A stretch of DNA of 64,000 nt from Coprococcus sp. OM04-5BH (GTDB lineage Bacteria > Bacillota > Clostridia > Lachnospirales > Lachnospiraceae), in the NCBI RefSeq assembly GCF_003482105.1, contig NZ_QULM01000001.1, positions 124,001-188,000 on the forward strand, in the 5' to 3' direction. Shown one piece after another: positions 44,057 through 54,079 of this stretch. The position numbers and the translations under genes were made by a program. How positions within the stretch are numbered: the stretch's first letter is position 1; every line of letters begins with the position of its first letter. The notes under the pieces are model-generated. The model made no database searches. It was given only the letters and a program-made list of their open reading frames with translations, and had not been told where the DNA came from.

Positions 44057-45632
44057 CTCTCTTCAGCCTCCTTTCAAGACGTCCTACAAGATAGGTAAGG
44101 ATTGTTACTATAATAAGGTAAATGAGAGCTATTGACACAAGCGGAACCATAGCCTCCCATGTAGTACTTCTTATGATATCGCCTGCCTTTGTAAGATCCA
44201 CCAGTCCGATGTAACCTACGATGGAGCTTTCCTTAAGAAGTGCTATGAACTCGTTACACATTGCAGGAAGGGCATTTTTGATAGCCTGTCCCATTATTAT
44301 ATATTTCATTGTCTGTCCGTAGGTGAATCCAAGGCTTCGTCCTGCCTCAAACTGTCCTATCGGGATTGACATCATACCGGCTCTGATGGCCTCGGCAACA
44401 TATGCACCTGAATTCAATCCAAATGCAATAACCGCAACTATGACCGGCTTGATATTTACACTGGCAAATATTACATAGTATGTGATGAGGAGCTGAACCA
44501 TCATAGGTGTTCCTCTGAATATGGTAATATAAAGCTTGATTATAGCATTTACCACCTTAAGTAATGGCGAACGCTCATCGCTTCTGTCATATGCCACACG
44601 AGTCATGGCAATAAGGAAGCCAAGCACGATGCCTATGATACCTGCAAATATTGTGATTATCAGTGTATTTAAAAGACCCTGTGGAATGTATTTCCATCTT
44701 CCGTCCTCTACAAACGACTGCTTGATCCTGCTCATAAGGGTATTTCCCTGAGCGTCATTACCGGAATTAACAATGATAACCTGCTTTGAGGTGGTATATG
44801 ATTCTGTAAAATCAATATTCTTCTTTCTTTCCTCGGTTACTGTCATACCTGCCATACCGAAGTCTGCCTTACCTGTCTGAACGGACACGATAACCGAGTC
44901 GAACTCTACGTCAAGGACCTCAAGCTCAAGTCCCATTCTGTCTGCTATAGCTGTGGCAATGTCTATGTCGATACCTGTAGGGACACCGTTTTCATAGTAC
45001 TCATATGGTGGGAAACCGGCATTTGTAACCATGGTTATCTTACCTGTATAGTTAATGTCATCCGGGGACTTATATGTATCTCCGGTTCCGTTTATATAGT
45101 GATTTATAACCTGGTCTATGGTTCCATCCTGCTGTAATGCTTCAATGCTGTCATTTATCTGGTTAAGAAGCTCTGTGTTGCCCTTCTGCACACAGATGGC
45201 GTAATCTTCTATGGTGAACTCTTCATCCAGAATATACAGTTCAGGGTTCTTTGCCACGAATGCTTTTGCCGGCTGTTCATCAATGAGCACGCAGTCGATT
45301 TTGTTCTGCTTAAGTGCCTGAACTGCGTCAGCACCCTTGTTATATCTGATTATCTCGGTTCCTGCATCGTCGCCTTCATAATCTGACGCATAAGTGTCAC
45401 CTGTAGTTCCAAGCTGGACACCTATCTTATGTCCCGGCAGATCATCTACGCTATAGATCTCTGCCACATTTTGTTTTCCTGAGTCTGAGTTATCCTCATC
45501 TTCCTTTGCCCATGACACCATCATTGTTCCAAAGGCCATTGAGAATATGAGTACCAGTGTGAAAAACAGGTATCTTTTTCTGTGATTTGCCATGGATGAC
45601 AGTGATGGGATAAATTTTTTCTTCCCTCTCAT
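44046..45632 (-). CDS. Amino acid ABC transporter: circularly permuted binding domain fused to permease
   Basis: The protein has 528 residues with an N-terminal signal/anchor (residues 20-40). Residues 60-183 match the second half of an SBP_bac_3 binding domain ([16 protein letters not shown] through [15 protein letters not shown]). Residues 197-290 match its first half ([18 protein letters not shown] through [20 protein letters not shown]). Normal proteins have these in the opposite order. Residues 315-525 are the HisM/GlnP-type permease, with the EAA loop [17 protein letters not shown] near 429. The binding domain is thus tethered outside the membrane. The ATPase is encoded next. AAGGAG precedes the ATG. 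Confidence 0.9.
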   Translation of the reverse strand: MRGKKKFIPSLSSMANHRKRYLFFTLVLIFSMAFGTMMVSWAKEDEDNSDSGKQNVAEIYSVDDLPGHKIGVQLGTTGDTYASDYEGDDAGTEIIRYNKGADAVQALKQNKIDCVLIDEQPAKAFVAKNPELYILDEEFTIEDYAICVQKGNTELLNQINDSIEALQQDGTIDQVINHYINGTGDTYKSPDDINYTGKITMVTNAGFPPYEYYENGVPTGIDIDIATAIADRMGLELEVLDVEFDSVIVSVQTGKADFGMAGMTVTEERKKNIDFTESYTTSKQVIIVNSGNDAQGNTLMSRIKQSFVEDGRWKYIPQGLLNTLIITIFAGIIGIVLGFLIAMTRVAYDRSDERSPLLKVVNAIIKLYITIFRGTPMMVQLLITYYVIFASVNIKPVIVAVIAFGLNSGAYVAEAIRAGMMSIPIGQFEAGRSLGFTYGQTMKYIIMGQAIKNALPAMCNEFIALLKESSIVGYIGLVDLTKAGDIIRSTTWEAMVPLVSIALIYLIIVTILTYLVGRLERRLKRGAK

Positions 45633-45656
45633 TCGTTTTCTCCTTTTCTTTATTTT

Positions 45657-46400
45657 TTAGACGCCCAGCATATCCCGTATTCTGGCGAGGCGGCCATAGA
45701 ATTGCTGGTAGAAGTCTTTGCTTTCTTCGTATCTTGTTATGTACAGGGTGTTAAGAACCAACATACTGATATTTCTGGCGGTTTCTTCCGCAATGGCTAT
45801 ATCTTCTTCTGACATACCGGCAGTTGCCGCAGCACCGGAAGTGCTTTGGTCATCAAGATGGTCTGTTCCAAACAGTGCACCGATAACCTTTATCTGAATG
45901 TCCTTCTGGAATTTGTGCCAGTCTACGACATATCTGTCATATCTGGCAGGCTCCGGAGTGTCGATCCATTTATTGACCTTGACCTTTGCATGACCTGCTC
46001 TGTCGCACTCGTGTACCTGGAGGAAATATCTGAAACCTCCATCCTCTTCGTAGTATCTTCCCAGCGGGAATAAACGGCAGAATCCCGGTCTGCTGCCATG
46101 GATACCGCACCTTCCTTCATCATTTAAAAATGGACAATGGCCGTCCACCATTTTGATATTTGGAAGTATCATTCCATCAACAACATTCAGCTCAACCTCA
46201 TTTGCCAGGAGCTGCTCGAAGCTTTTGCCTGTGGCTTCTGTAAGTCTCTTTATGTCATAGGGATCAAGCTTTATGGTGTCTCCCATTCCCCGGCAGCATT
46301 TACTGCAGCCCTTGCAGTCGTTACACTCTGCCTTTACCATATCATTTAATTCATACAATCGTCCATCAGAAATTTCCGATAAATCTACATTTCTAAGCAA
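45657..46400 (-). CDS. YkgJ-family cysteine cluster protein
   Basis: This 247-residue protein of the YkgJ (UPF0153) zinc/iron-chelate family has the C-x2-C-x2-C-x2-CC type cluster CNDCKGCSKCCRGMGD (residues 26-41). Further cysteines in HCPFLNDEGRCGIHGSRPGF and CRLFPLG follow near residues 88-112. Its function is unknown; metal binding is inferred from the family. It begins with a TTG at 46400 behind GAGG, which agrees with the usual family N-terminus. It lies 19 bases after the ECF fusion gene and 24 before the amino acid transporter gene, with no terminator on either side. Confidence 0.85.
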   Translation of the reverse strand: MLRNVDLSEISDGRLYELNDMVKAECNDCKGCSKCCRGMGDTIKLDPYDIKRLTEATGKSFEQLLANEVELNVVDGMILPNIKMVDGHCPFLNDEGRCGIHGSRPGFCRLFPLGRYYEEDGGFRYFLQVHECDRAGHAKVKVNKWIDTPEPARYDRYVVDWHKFQKDIQIKVIGALFGTDHLDDQSTSGAAATAGMSEEDIAIAEETARNISMLVLNTLYITRYEESKDFYQQFYGRLARIRDMLGV

Positions 46401-46419
46401 TTTCTTACCTCATTTGCTG

Positions 46420-49400
46420 TTAATTTGTGTGGGACACATTTAATATTCCATATTTTGTCCTTATCCTGTCAAGCTTCTCCAGGAATGGTCTTGCAGCAAA
46501 CCAAAGGAATAATACCGTTCCCGTACCATGAACCACGTCAAATGGGAAACCGGTTATATAGGCCGCCGCAATCATATGCAGGCTGACATCGCTGTAATAC
46601 ATCAGCACAGATGCCGGATTCATGATACCACCATAGACTACTATACACGATATCCCGCCAAAAATACATAAGGAAAGTTTAGAAAATATTTTTTCCCGCA
46701 CAGCTCTCCTTCTGTAGATAACACCTGCCAGATATCCAAGTACCCCCATGGCGAACATCTGCCAGGGTGTCCATGGGCCCTGCCCGAATATGAAGTTGGA
46801 GGTAAGCATGGTGACAGCCCCAACTATAAATCCTGTCTCCGCACCAAATGCCACGCCGCTTATAATGACCATTGCTGTTGCTGCGTTGAAGTTTGGCAGC
46901 ATGAAGAATGCCGCCCTGCCCGCCACCGCCAGAGCACACATTGTTGCTACGGTCACCAGTTCCCTTGCTTTCGGTTTCCTTTTCTCATACAGAAAGAAAA
47001 ACGGGATTATTGCCTCAAGGAGTATCAGCATGGATATGAAATAATACTTTCTGTCATTTAACTTTGTTATGCCCACCCATATAGTGATGGGAATAAGTAT
47101 GCAGATAACTACAAATGCTGCCAGTGCACAGGCTTTATTATGGTTTCTTGCTGACGTAAGCTCAATATCCTCATTCTTTCTTGAGGATATCGGTGCCAGA
47201 CATATCAGCAGCAGTATAACTGCCAGGATAAATATGCCGTACATTATGGCATATCTGATGCCCTCCGCCGTCACCCTCATATTATCTATAAGGTAATTAA
47301 GCCCCTCCTGCTTCATCGTAAAATAAAAGCATACGCCACACAACATAGTAAGCAGGATAATACAGGTAAGCCTTATGGGGCTGATCTTCTCACGGCTTTT
47401 GTGTTTCTTCTCCAGCAGTTTTTTCAGACTTTCAAGGGCTTTATCTTCTTCACCGGACTGGGCTGCATCATGAAGTTTAATGTCATTATCAATTTTGACA
47501 GTATCATCTAATTGGGAAATCTTATTTACTTTTATGCCTTCATCAGTTCTTGTTATATCACCGCCATCATAGGATTTACCATCTTTTTTTTGACCACCTT
47601 TGAAATTTCTGCTATTTTTGTGTTTTTCCTCGTAAATATCCGGCTCACATCCAAGAGCCTTGAATATATCCTCAACAGTTATCGCATTTTCTATCATTCC
47701 CCCTGCGATCCTTGCGGCTGCCGTGGTGTAGAAATGATTTCCTGAGAAGAAGTCTTTCACAGGTTCTATGGCTGCTATGCTGCCATCAAACATGAGGGCA
47801 CATCTGTCCGAGATACTTGCCTCCCACTCTATGTCGTGGCTTACTATTATAATGGTCTTGCCTCTGGTTTTAAGCTGCTTAAGAATATCTCCGTATTCCA
47901 GCTTGAACTCCGGGTCTATTCCCTTGGTTGGTTCATCCAGCAGGAAGATATCCGGATCAATGAGCATAAGCTTCGCCAGTGCCAGCCTCTGCTGTTCACC
48001 ACCTGACAGATCATAGGGATGTCGAAGGAGCAGATCTTCCATCATACATGTTCTCACCACATCAGCCACTGCTTCATATGAAATCTCATTTTCCACGCTG
48101 TCCTGAGTGCAGACCAGCTCATCCCTCACTGTATTTCTGGTAAACAGGTCTGTAGGATTCTGTGGAAGCAATGCAGTTCTTCTTCCGGCAGCCACTCTGA
48201 TCCTTCCGTTGTCAGGCTCCATTATGCCTGCTATAAGCTTAAGAAATGTGGTCTTACCACTGCCATTTCCTCCACTTATGGATAATATCTCCCCCTCACG
48301 AACCGAAAGGGTAAGCTTGTTCACTATGTCATCCCCTGCCTTGTCGTAGGCATAGCAGAGGCTCTTGCAAACGAGGATATCATTGCCAGTCGAAACATGT
48401 TTATCCGAAACTATCTTTTCATCGACAGTCATTTTATTTTTATCAATATTTATAAATGTTTTTTCTTCTTCAATGGTCTTATCACATAGTTCACTCTCAT
48501 GGGAACTTCCCCCGGTCAATGTAGCGTTTTTCAACAGCTCTGCCAGATAACTTCTGCCTTCCCCCACAGAAACCGGCAAAGAATATATATTATCCACTGC
48601 CACACTTTCATTTGCATGAATTTCATCTTCATTATGAGTCATATCTGCATGATATTTCTTCTTATCCTTAGAAACACCCGCATACACCCTGGTGGCGGCG
48701 GTCATGAAACCCATATAGCGTCCGTCGGTGCACAGCTCCGCCATACACTCCCTTAAAGGGCCGAAAGCAGTAACCTGTCCGTCCTCCATAGCCATAACCT
48801 TTGTACACACCGGAAGCACCTCCTCCAGCCTGTGTTCTGTCATGATTATTGTGGTGCCAAGCTCTCTGTTGATACGGGTAAGGCAGGCTACAAATTCCTC
48901 CGCAGCTATTGGGTCAAGCTGGCTTGTAGGCTCATCAAGAATAAGGAGCTTAGGATTCATTGCCATAACTGATGCCAGATTAACCATCTGCTTCTGACCT
49001 CCGGACAGCTCCCGCACCTTCTTGTGGAATATACCGGATAGTCCGAAGAAAGAAGTCATCTCGGCAACACGTCTCTTTATCATAGAATTGCTGCAGCCAA
49101 GACTTTCCAGTCCAAATGCCAGCTCATGCCACACCTCATCCGTTACAAGCTGTGCATTTACATCCTGCATTACAAAGCCTATGTCGGAAGCCAGCTCTTC
49201 ATAAGACAATGACTCTATGTCAGCTCCATTAAAGAATATGCTTCCGGACTTCTTTCCATGGGGAGCAAGCACAGGCTTTAAGAGCTTCAACAATGTGGTC
49301 TTTCCACAACCCGAAGAGCCGAGGATCACCAGAAAGTCACCCTGTGCCACGCAAAAGGAAGCCTCCTTAAGGGCAGGCTCAAGATAGACGCCACCATATT

Positions 49401-49455
49401 CTGCTGTGGTGTCCGGATATGCGAATGTAAGCTTTTGAACGTCTAAAATATCCAT
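46420..49455 (-). CDS. ECF transporter: two ATPases and S component in one protein (probable cobalamin importer)
   Basis: The protein has 1011 residues. The first ATPase (about 1-230) has GSSGCGKTT, LSGGQKQ and LLILDEPTSQLD. The second (about 360-590) has GGNGSGKTT, LSGGEQQRLALAK and IFLLDEPTKGID. After a charged linker (600-690) there are about nine hydrophobic helices. Roughly residues 830-1000 form an S component (VATMCALAVAGRAAFFMLPN, FIFGQGPWTPWQMFAMGVLG). ECF S components normally are separate proteins. The cobalamin riboswitch at the head of the operon and the DUF4430 genes point to vitamin B12 or a corrinoid as substrate, though the S sequence alone does not prove it. It overlaps ecfT by 13 bases. 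Confidence 0.88.
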   Translation of the reverse strand: MDILDVQKLTFAYPDTTAEYGGVYLEPALKEASFCVAQGDFLVILGSSGCGKTTLLKLLKPVLAPHGKKSGSIFFNGADIESLSYEELASDIGFVMQDVNAQLVTDEVWHELAFGLESLGCSNSMIKRRVAEMTSFFGLSGIFHKKVRELSGGQKQMVNLASVMAMNPKLLILDEPTSQLDPIAAEEFVACLTRINRELGTTIIMTEHRLEEVLPVCTKVMAMEDGQVTAFGPLRECMAELCTDGRYMGFMTAATRVYAGVSKDKKKYHADMTHNEDEIHANESVAVDNIYSLPVSVGEGRSYLAELLKNATLTGGSSHESELCDKTIEEEKTFINIDKNKMTVDEKIVSDKHVSTGNDILVCKSLCYAYDKAGDDIVNKLTLSVREGEILSISGGNGSGKTTFLKLIAGIMEPDNGRIRVAAGRRTALLPQNPTDLFTRNTVRDELVCTQDSVENEISYEAVADVVRTCMMEDLLLRHPYDLSGGEQQRLALAKLMLIDPDIFLLDEPTKGIDPEFKLEYGDILKQLKTRGKTIIIVSHDIEWEASISDRCALMFDGSIAAIEPVKDFFSGNHFYTTAAARIAGGMIENAITVEDIFKALGCEPDIYEEKHKNSRNFKGGQKKDGKSYDGGDITRTDEGIKVNKISQLDDTVKIDNDIKLHDAAQSGEEDKALESLKKLLEKKHKSREKISPIRLTCIILLTMLCGVCFYFTMKQEGLNYLIDNMRVTAEGIRYAIMYGIFILAVILLLICLAPISSRKNEDIELTSARNHNKACALAAFVVICILIPITIWVGITKLNDRKYYFISMLILLEAIIPFFFLYEKRKPKARELVTVATMCALAVAGRAAFFMLPNFNAATAMVIISGVAFGAETGFIVGAVTMLTSNFIFGQGPWTPWQMFAMGVLGYLAGVIYRRRAVREKIFSKLSLCIFGGISCIVVYGGIMNPASVLMYYSDVSLHMIAAAYITGFPFDVVHGTGTVLFLWFAARPFLEKLDRIRTKYGILNVSHTN

Positions 49456-50327
49456 TTCTTTCCTTTCTTTACTATAAGTGGGCAGACCACCATCAGAGCA
49501 TACATAATATATGCCGACAGGCGGTAAGGGGTGAGCTTTATTCCTGTAACTGCCGGATAATACCAGAACCTGAAGGTACCATTTGCGGCTGCGACTAACA
49601 CATATATTCCTGTTATCAGAAGGTATATCAGGGATACCGTGTCCCTGCCATCCCAGACAAACAGTGAATACGCAGTTCTCTTCTTAAGTCCGTAGCCCCT
49701 GCTTAACATGCTGTCTGCCGTGACAACCGCCCTTTCCAGTGCCCAGGTTACTACCACGGAGCTTACCTTTATGCCGGTCTTAAGTCTCTTAAAATGTTTT
49801 CCGGAGCCGGCGTAACCGGACGCCTTTATAACCCCATACACTTCCCTATATCTATCTGCACATTCAGGGATAAATCTCAGAACCATGGAAATAAGAAGGG
49901 ACAATACGGGGGCAAGGCTTCCAAACAGATATATCATCTTGTTGGAGGTTATGACCTCGTTAAAACAGGAAAACCAGCCTATGGTGCTAACTATCATGAA
50001 GGCTATTCCTATTCCATAGAGGATACTCTCAAGAGTCAGGGGATTTCCAGAAGGAAGATAACACAGTATGGTAACACCCTGATGGGAAAATGCCATATTT
50101 ATCCCGGCGGTTATCACCACCAGAAACAGCATATATATTAAATTCTTCTTTACACCGCTGCCTCCCTTAAGCATAACAAGATAAATAAACATACCTATAA
50201 AAGATATGCCAAGGCATACTGGATCAGTAAATGCCATGGCATATCCTATTACACATATGAAATAAATCAGATTAACAATGGGATGACAGGTTGAAAATGT
50301 ATCTTTTTTCTTTACCTTTTCCTTCAT
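49443..50327 (-). CDS. ecfT: ECF transporter transmembrane component EcfT
   Basis: EcfT is the scaffold that couples ATPases to the S component. The 294-residue protein has membrane helices in the first two thirds. The coupling region has ALERAVVTADSMLSRGYGLK near residue 209, containing the family A-R-G-type motif, and a preceding RFIPECADRYREV segment. It lies between the second DUF4430 gene (26 bases upstream) and the EcfA-EcfA-S fusion gene, which it overlaps. Confidence 0.92.
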   Translation of the reverse strand: MKEKVKKKDTFSTCHPIVNLIYFICVIGYAMAFTDPVCLGISFIGMFIYLVMLKGGSGVKKNLIYMLFLVVITAGINMAFSHQGVTILCYLPSGNPLTLESILYGIGIAFMIVSTIGWFSCFNEVITSNKMIYLFGSLAPVLSLLISMVLRFIPECADRYREVYGVIKASGYAGSGKHFKRLKTGIKVSSVVVTWALERAVVTADSMLSRGYGLKKRTAYSLFVWDGRDTVSLIYLLITGIYVLVAAANGTFRFWYYPAVTGIKLTPYRLSAYIMYALMVVCPLIVKKGKKWIF

Positions 50328-50353
50328 CTGATATCCTTATTTGAAAAATCCTT

Positions 50354-51304
50354 TTAGTAAGGATTACCTACGTCTCCGCCCAGATCACAGGTGTACAGCC
50401 ACCGGATGACCTCGCCGCCGTTAAGCACATATTTCGAACACCCAAAGCCCGGAAACACTCCGTTTACGGAGTACATCCAGCCCGACAGGTTTCCACAGTC
50501 AAATTCGTACAGATTGCCTATTCCCTCAATGTACATGGAACCGTACATCGGCGTATAAGAATATTCCATCTGTATTCCCTTTTCCTTGGTGATCCTTCTT
50601 AACACATCAAAAACAGTATCCCCATGTCTGATAGGAACTTCTGTTTTCTTCAGTATCACTCCGTCTGCCGGAACATAGGCCTTCTTGTTCTCGTCCACAA
50701 GATCCATGTTATTAAGGATATTCTTACAGCTTATACTTATGCTGCAATATCCTATTATCTCATCCTCGGTTGGTTCCTCTGTAGGGGTCTCCGTTGTAGG
50801 GGCTTCTGTTGTAGGTTCATCCTTCTTGCCCGGATCTGCCGTATTGTCACCCTTGCCTGGTCCGTTACCGGAACCATCGCCACTGCCATTACCCGATCCA
50901 TTGCCGGAATCGCTGCCATCATCTGAACCTTTTCCCTTGTCGGAGCCATCACCAATATCTCCGCTGCCGGAACCATTACCGTTTCCGTTACTTCCGCCAC
51001 CGACCTCTACAGCTTCACCTGTACCGGTACCTGCGAAGTTCTCTGTGGCATCATCTGCTTCGTCGGAGCTTTTCTTCTTCCTTACCGGATTTCCATCCTC
51101 ATCCACATATTGTTCATCATAATACCCGCCATCTACGGCTTCTGCTTCGTCGCTTCCGGTATCTGATGTTTCCGAAGTGTTTTGTTTTACTGAAAATCCT
51201 CTGGAGCCCGGCGCATTACCGCCATACCAGAATGCAAATACCAGTATGGCAGCAACTGCCGTAAGCCCAAGAATTTTTTTCAAATTCTTTTTTATAAAAT
51301 TCAT
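50354..51304 (-). CDS. Membrane-anchored DUF4430 protein with glycine-rich spacer
   Basis: The 316-residue protein has one N-terminal membrane segment (residues 9-27) and an acidic region. A long low-complexity Gly/Ser/Asn/Asp spacer (about 102-160) and a Thr/Pro/Glu tract follow. The C-terminal DUF4430 domain (about 185-316) contains LSGWMYSVNGVFPGFG and GGEVIRWLYT. DUF4430 is the transcobalamin-like C-terminal beta domain. Anchored outside by the spacer, it could present corrinoid to the ECF transporter encoded next. This role is inferred from the fold and from the riboswitch-led operon. Confidence 0.83.
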   Translation of the reverse strand: MNFIKKNLKKILGLTAVAAILVFAFWYGGNAPGSRGFSVKQNTSETSDTGSDEAEAVDGGYYDEQYVDEDGNPVRKKKSSDEADDATENFAGTGTGEAVEVGGGSNGNGNGSGSGDIGDGSDKGKGSDDGSDSGNGSGNGSGDGSGNGPGKGDNTADPGKKDEPTTEAPTTETPTEEPTEDEIIGYCSISISCKNILNNMDLVDENKKAYVPADGVILKKTEVPIRHGDTVFDVLRRITKEKGIQMEYSYTPMYGSMYIEGIGNLYEFDCGNLSGWMYSVNGVFPGFGCSKYVLNGGEVIRWLYTCDLGGDVGNPY

Positions 51305-51305
51305 A

Positions 51306-53891
51306 TTATCTTCTGATCTTTATTGTCTTTGCAGTACTCCATGCACCGTAGCTTATAGTATTTCCTGACTTCTTATAACCACGTATCCTTACATAATATG
51401 TAGTACCCTTCTTAAGACCTGAAACATTTCTTACAACTGTCTGTGTTGTTCCGTTTGATACACCTAATGTCTTAGCGTCACTGAAGTTCGACTTTGTTGC
51501 GTACTGGAGCTGATATCCTGAGAATGCCTTAACAACTGATACTGTAACCTTTGCTGTTCCGGCAACAACATTTTCAACCTTTGCAATATTAGCTCTGCTT
51601 ACTCTGTTAATTGAAAGACCTGATGTATATGTGCTGAGTGTGCTTCCTGATACGGCTCTTACTGTATATACATAGTTTACGCCATCTGATACCTTTGTAT
51701 CAGCATAGTTTAACTTGCCTGCCTTAACAGTTGCAACTCTTGTCCAGCTCTTGGCACCATTTGCCTTTCTATATACATAATAAGACTCTGCACCGTCAAT
51801 CTTGTTCCATGTAACATTGATTCCTGAAATCTTGTTCTCTGCCTTTACTACAGGCTGTGCAAGGTATAATACGCTTACACCTGTCTGATCATACTTGCCC
51901 TGCTCTGAACCCTTTATACCTCTTACTGTGTATGTGTACTTAACACCACTTACAACTGTCTTATCTACTGCACTTAAAGCTGTTGTTGTACCGAAGAGCT
52001 TCCATGATGTCTCGCCCTCAGCCTTTCTGTAGATCTTATATCTCTCTGCTCCGTCAACTGCACTGTAACTGATCTTTACACCCTTTGAAGCGTTTGCAAC
52101 TTCTACCTTGGCAGGAGCCTTCATACCAAGCTTCCAATCTGCGTCTGACATGTCATAAAGTGCAGGCATGCCATGCTTATATCTGTAGTAAGCAACCAAT
52201 GCATATGTTCCCTGCTGTGTTGCCATAGCATTTTCACCATACACATTACCATTTTGATCTTTCTTAATATGACGGAATCCGCCTGTCGCCTCATCCTTGA
52301 AGCTGATGAGATTATCTAATACTGATATGCCGTTCTTCACAAATCTTGGGTCTGTATCTGCATCAATTCCAAGAGCTGAAAGGGCAGTTACAACCTGAGC
52401 AGCGCTCTCTGAGTTTACTGAACCCCAGCTTGCAAATCCACCATCGTCTCTCTGCTTATTTGAAAGTACATCAAGACCTCTGTCTACTGCTTCCTTAACG
52501 TCTGTATTTGTATTGTAATATGGAGCAAGTGCCTGGATAGCCATACCTGTCATATCAGGATCTGCCGCTCCAAAGAATGTCCAACCACCTGTAGAAAGCT
52601 CTGCTGTAAGTATCTCCTGGATCAACTGCTCCCTAATGCTTGCTCCGCCTTCTTCAAGGCTGTCAGGTGCTTTTGCTGCGTCCAGTGCAAGAAGTCCGAA
52701 TACGCTGCCATTTAAGCCCTGTTTCTTTACATAGCTTACATCATATAACGGCTCAATGATATTGTAGCCTGCAACATCTGTACAGTCCACACCGAGTGCT
52801 GTAAGAGCAAGGATTGTTCTCTCATTCTCAGTTGCCTTATACTTATGTATAATAGCACCTGTTTCCTTAACCTTCTCCTCTACTGAAGCATAGTAGGTTT
52901 CATACATAGGAACATTTGTATAACCGTATCTGGCAAGATCAATGATCTCCCATTCATTTTCAAATGTAGGATTTGTTTCCTCACATCTTGATGAAACTAA
53001 CTTCTCTGCTCCTGCAAGTACATCCTCATATACATTTGAAGCCTCTGCGTCTACATCTGAAAGTACAACATTCACATGGTAGTATGACTTGTATTTACCA
53101 CCTAATGATGATACTGAGAAATCAATACCGCCTGTGAAGTCGTTCATGTTCTCAAGTCCGTCTACTATTGCGTAATGACTGTTAAGACTTGTAACATAAT
53201 CTGTCTCTACTGTTGTTATATCTGTATCTTCCGGAAGTATATATGTAAGCTCGAATGGGTCATCTGCTGTACCCTTGTCTTCTGTAACTTCTCCGTCTAT
53301 CTTATATACCGCACCGGTAGAATATGAATATTCCTTGGTCATTTCATGGGTCTTTCCACCCACTGAGATTTCTTTGAAATATGGATTTCCATACCAGCCG
53401 TTACCTATGTCGTCTGTCATTGTATCCACATTAACTGAATAGTCAAATGATAATGTGTCACCGTCTGATAAAGTGATTGCTGACACCCCACCATTGGCAT
53501 AATCGTCGTTGTTATAGCTTAAGCACCATCCTGAATATCCACCGGCGTCTTCTGCTGAAAGATTGTTGATCTCTGACACATAGCCGCTTTCTGTCATATC
53601 ATACTGGATATCATTATCTTCAAAGGCTTTTTCTATAACATCCTTTGTTGAAGTACCCTTTGGCACCTCTACTTTTGTCTCAAGAATCTTTCCGTCCTTG
53701 GAAGCGTCCTTAATCCCTGCGTCTACGGCTGTGTAATCATGTACACCGACCTTTACTGTGATGCTGGCATCTCCCGGAGTTGCCTCACTGGCATATACTG
53801 ATGATACGCCGAAATTCACACCTGATATAGGTGCCACTGTTGTTGCCACCATGCACATCGCCATACATGTTGCAATAAATCTCTTCTTCAT
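51306..53891 (-). CDS. Secreted intrinsic-factor-like protein: DUF4430, alpha/alpha toroid, fibronectin III repeats
   Basis: The protein has about 861 residues with a signal peptide (to about residue 35). A DUF4430 domain (about 45-155, with GGYSGWCLSYNNDDYANGG) is followed by a second beta domain (165-285). The alpha/alpha toroid (290-580) shows prenyltransferase/squalene-cyclase-like repeats (STGGWTFFGAADPDMTGMAI, DDGGFASWGSVNSESAAQ, TGGFRHI). Three fibronectin III-like modules (595-861) end the protein. Mammalian intrinsic factor and transcobalamin combine the same two folds, toroid plus DUF4430-like domain, to bind vitamin B12. The gene follows a cobalamin riboswitch and leads the ECF operon. 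Start 53891 is preferred over 53897 for spacing to AAGGGG. Confidence 0.88.
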   Translation of the reverse strand: MKKRFIATCMAMCMVATTVAPISGVNFGVSSVYASEATPGDASITVKVGVHDYTAVDAGIKDASKDGKILETKVEVPKGTSTKDVIEKAFEDNDIQYDMTESGYVSEINNLSAEDAGGYSGWCLSYNNDDYANGGVSAITLSDGDTLSFDYSVNVDTMTDDIGNGWYGNPYFKEISVGGKTHEMTKEYSYSTGAVYKIDGEVTEDKGTADDPFELTYILPEDTDITTVETDYVTSLNSHYAIVDGLENMNDFTGGIDFSVSSLGGKYKSYYHVNVVLSDVDAEASNVYEDVLAGAEKLVSSRCEETNPTFENEWEIIDLARYGYTNVPMYETYYASVEEKVKETGAIIHKYKATENERTILALTALGVDCTDVAGYNIIEPLYDVSYVKKQGLNGSVFGLLALDAAKAPDSLEEGGASIREQLIQEILTAELSTGGWTFFGAADPDMTGMAIQALAPYYNTNTDVKEAVDRGLDVLSNKQRDDGGFASWGSVNSESAAQVVTALSALGIDADTDPRFVKNGISVLDNLISFKDEATGGFRHIKKDQNGNVYGENAMATQQGTYALVAYYRYKHGMPALYDMSDADWKLGMKAPAKVEVANASKGVKISYSAVDGAERYKIYRKAEGETSWKLFGTTTALSAVDKTVVSGVKYTYTVRGIKGSEQGKYDQTGVSVLYLAQPVVKAENKISGINVTWNKIDGAESYYVYRKANGAKSWTRVATVKAGKLNYADTKVSDGVNYVYTVRAVSGSTLSTYTSGLSINRVSRANIAKVENVVAGTAKVTVSVVKAFSGYQLQYATKSNFSDAKTLGVSNGTTQTVVRNVSGLKKGTTYYVRIRGYKKSGNTISYGAWSTAKTIKIRR

Positions 53892-53924
53892 GGTCATTTC
53901 CCCTTTCGTATTTTATATGAGAGA

Positions 53925-54073
53925 GCAGAGCAAGCGATCTGACTTGTGGCTGCAACGCTTGCGGATGTCTATGACACCTGCATTTTTACGTTTAACCAGA
54001 TACAGTAATGGCTGTTGCGACGGATTCTCACCGCACTTCTCTTTTTCTGGGCATAAACCCCCAGGACTCTGCA
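53925..54073 (-). promoter_or_regulatory. Cobalamin riboswitch
   Basis: On the minus strand the leader contains the core AAGTGCGGTGAGAATCCG, then GCAACAGCC and ACTGTA. Near the end it has a B12-box-like CAAGTCAGATCGCTTGC that closes with GCAAGCG. No intrinsic terminator lies between it and the start codon, so control is probably at translation initiation. It sits between a strong promoter and the intrinsic-factor-like gene, whose operon encodes an ECF transporter. Confidence 0.9.
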
Positions 54074-54079
54074 ACAGTA

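Noticed and set aside
50755..51122. Frames rich in Pro/Ser/Leu opposite the DUF4430 spacer
   Set aside because: They reflect the simple GGN/TCN repeats of the spacer-coding DNA, not separate genes.
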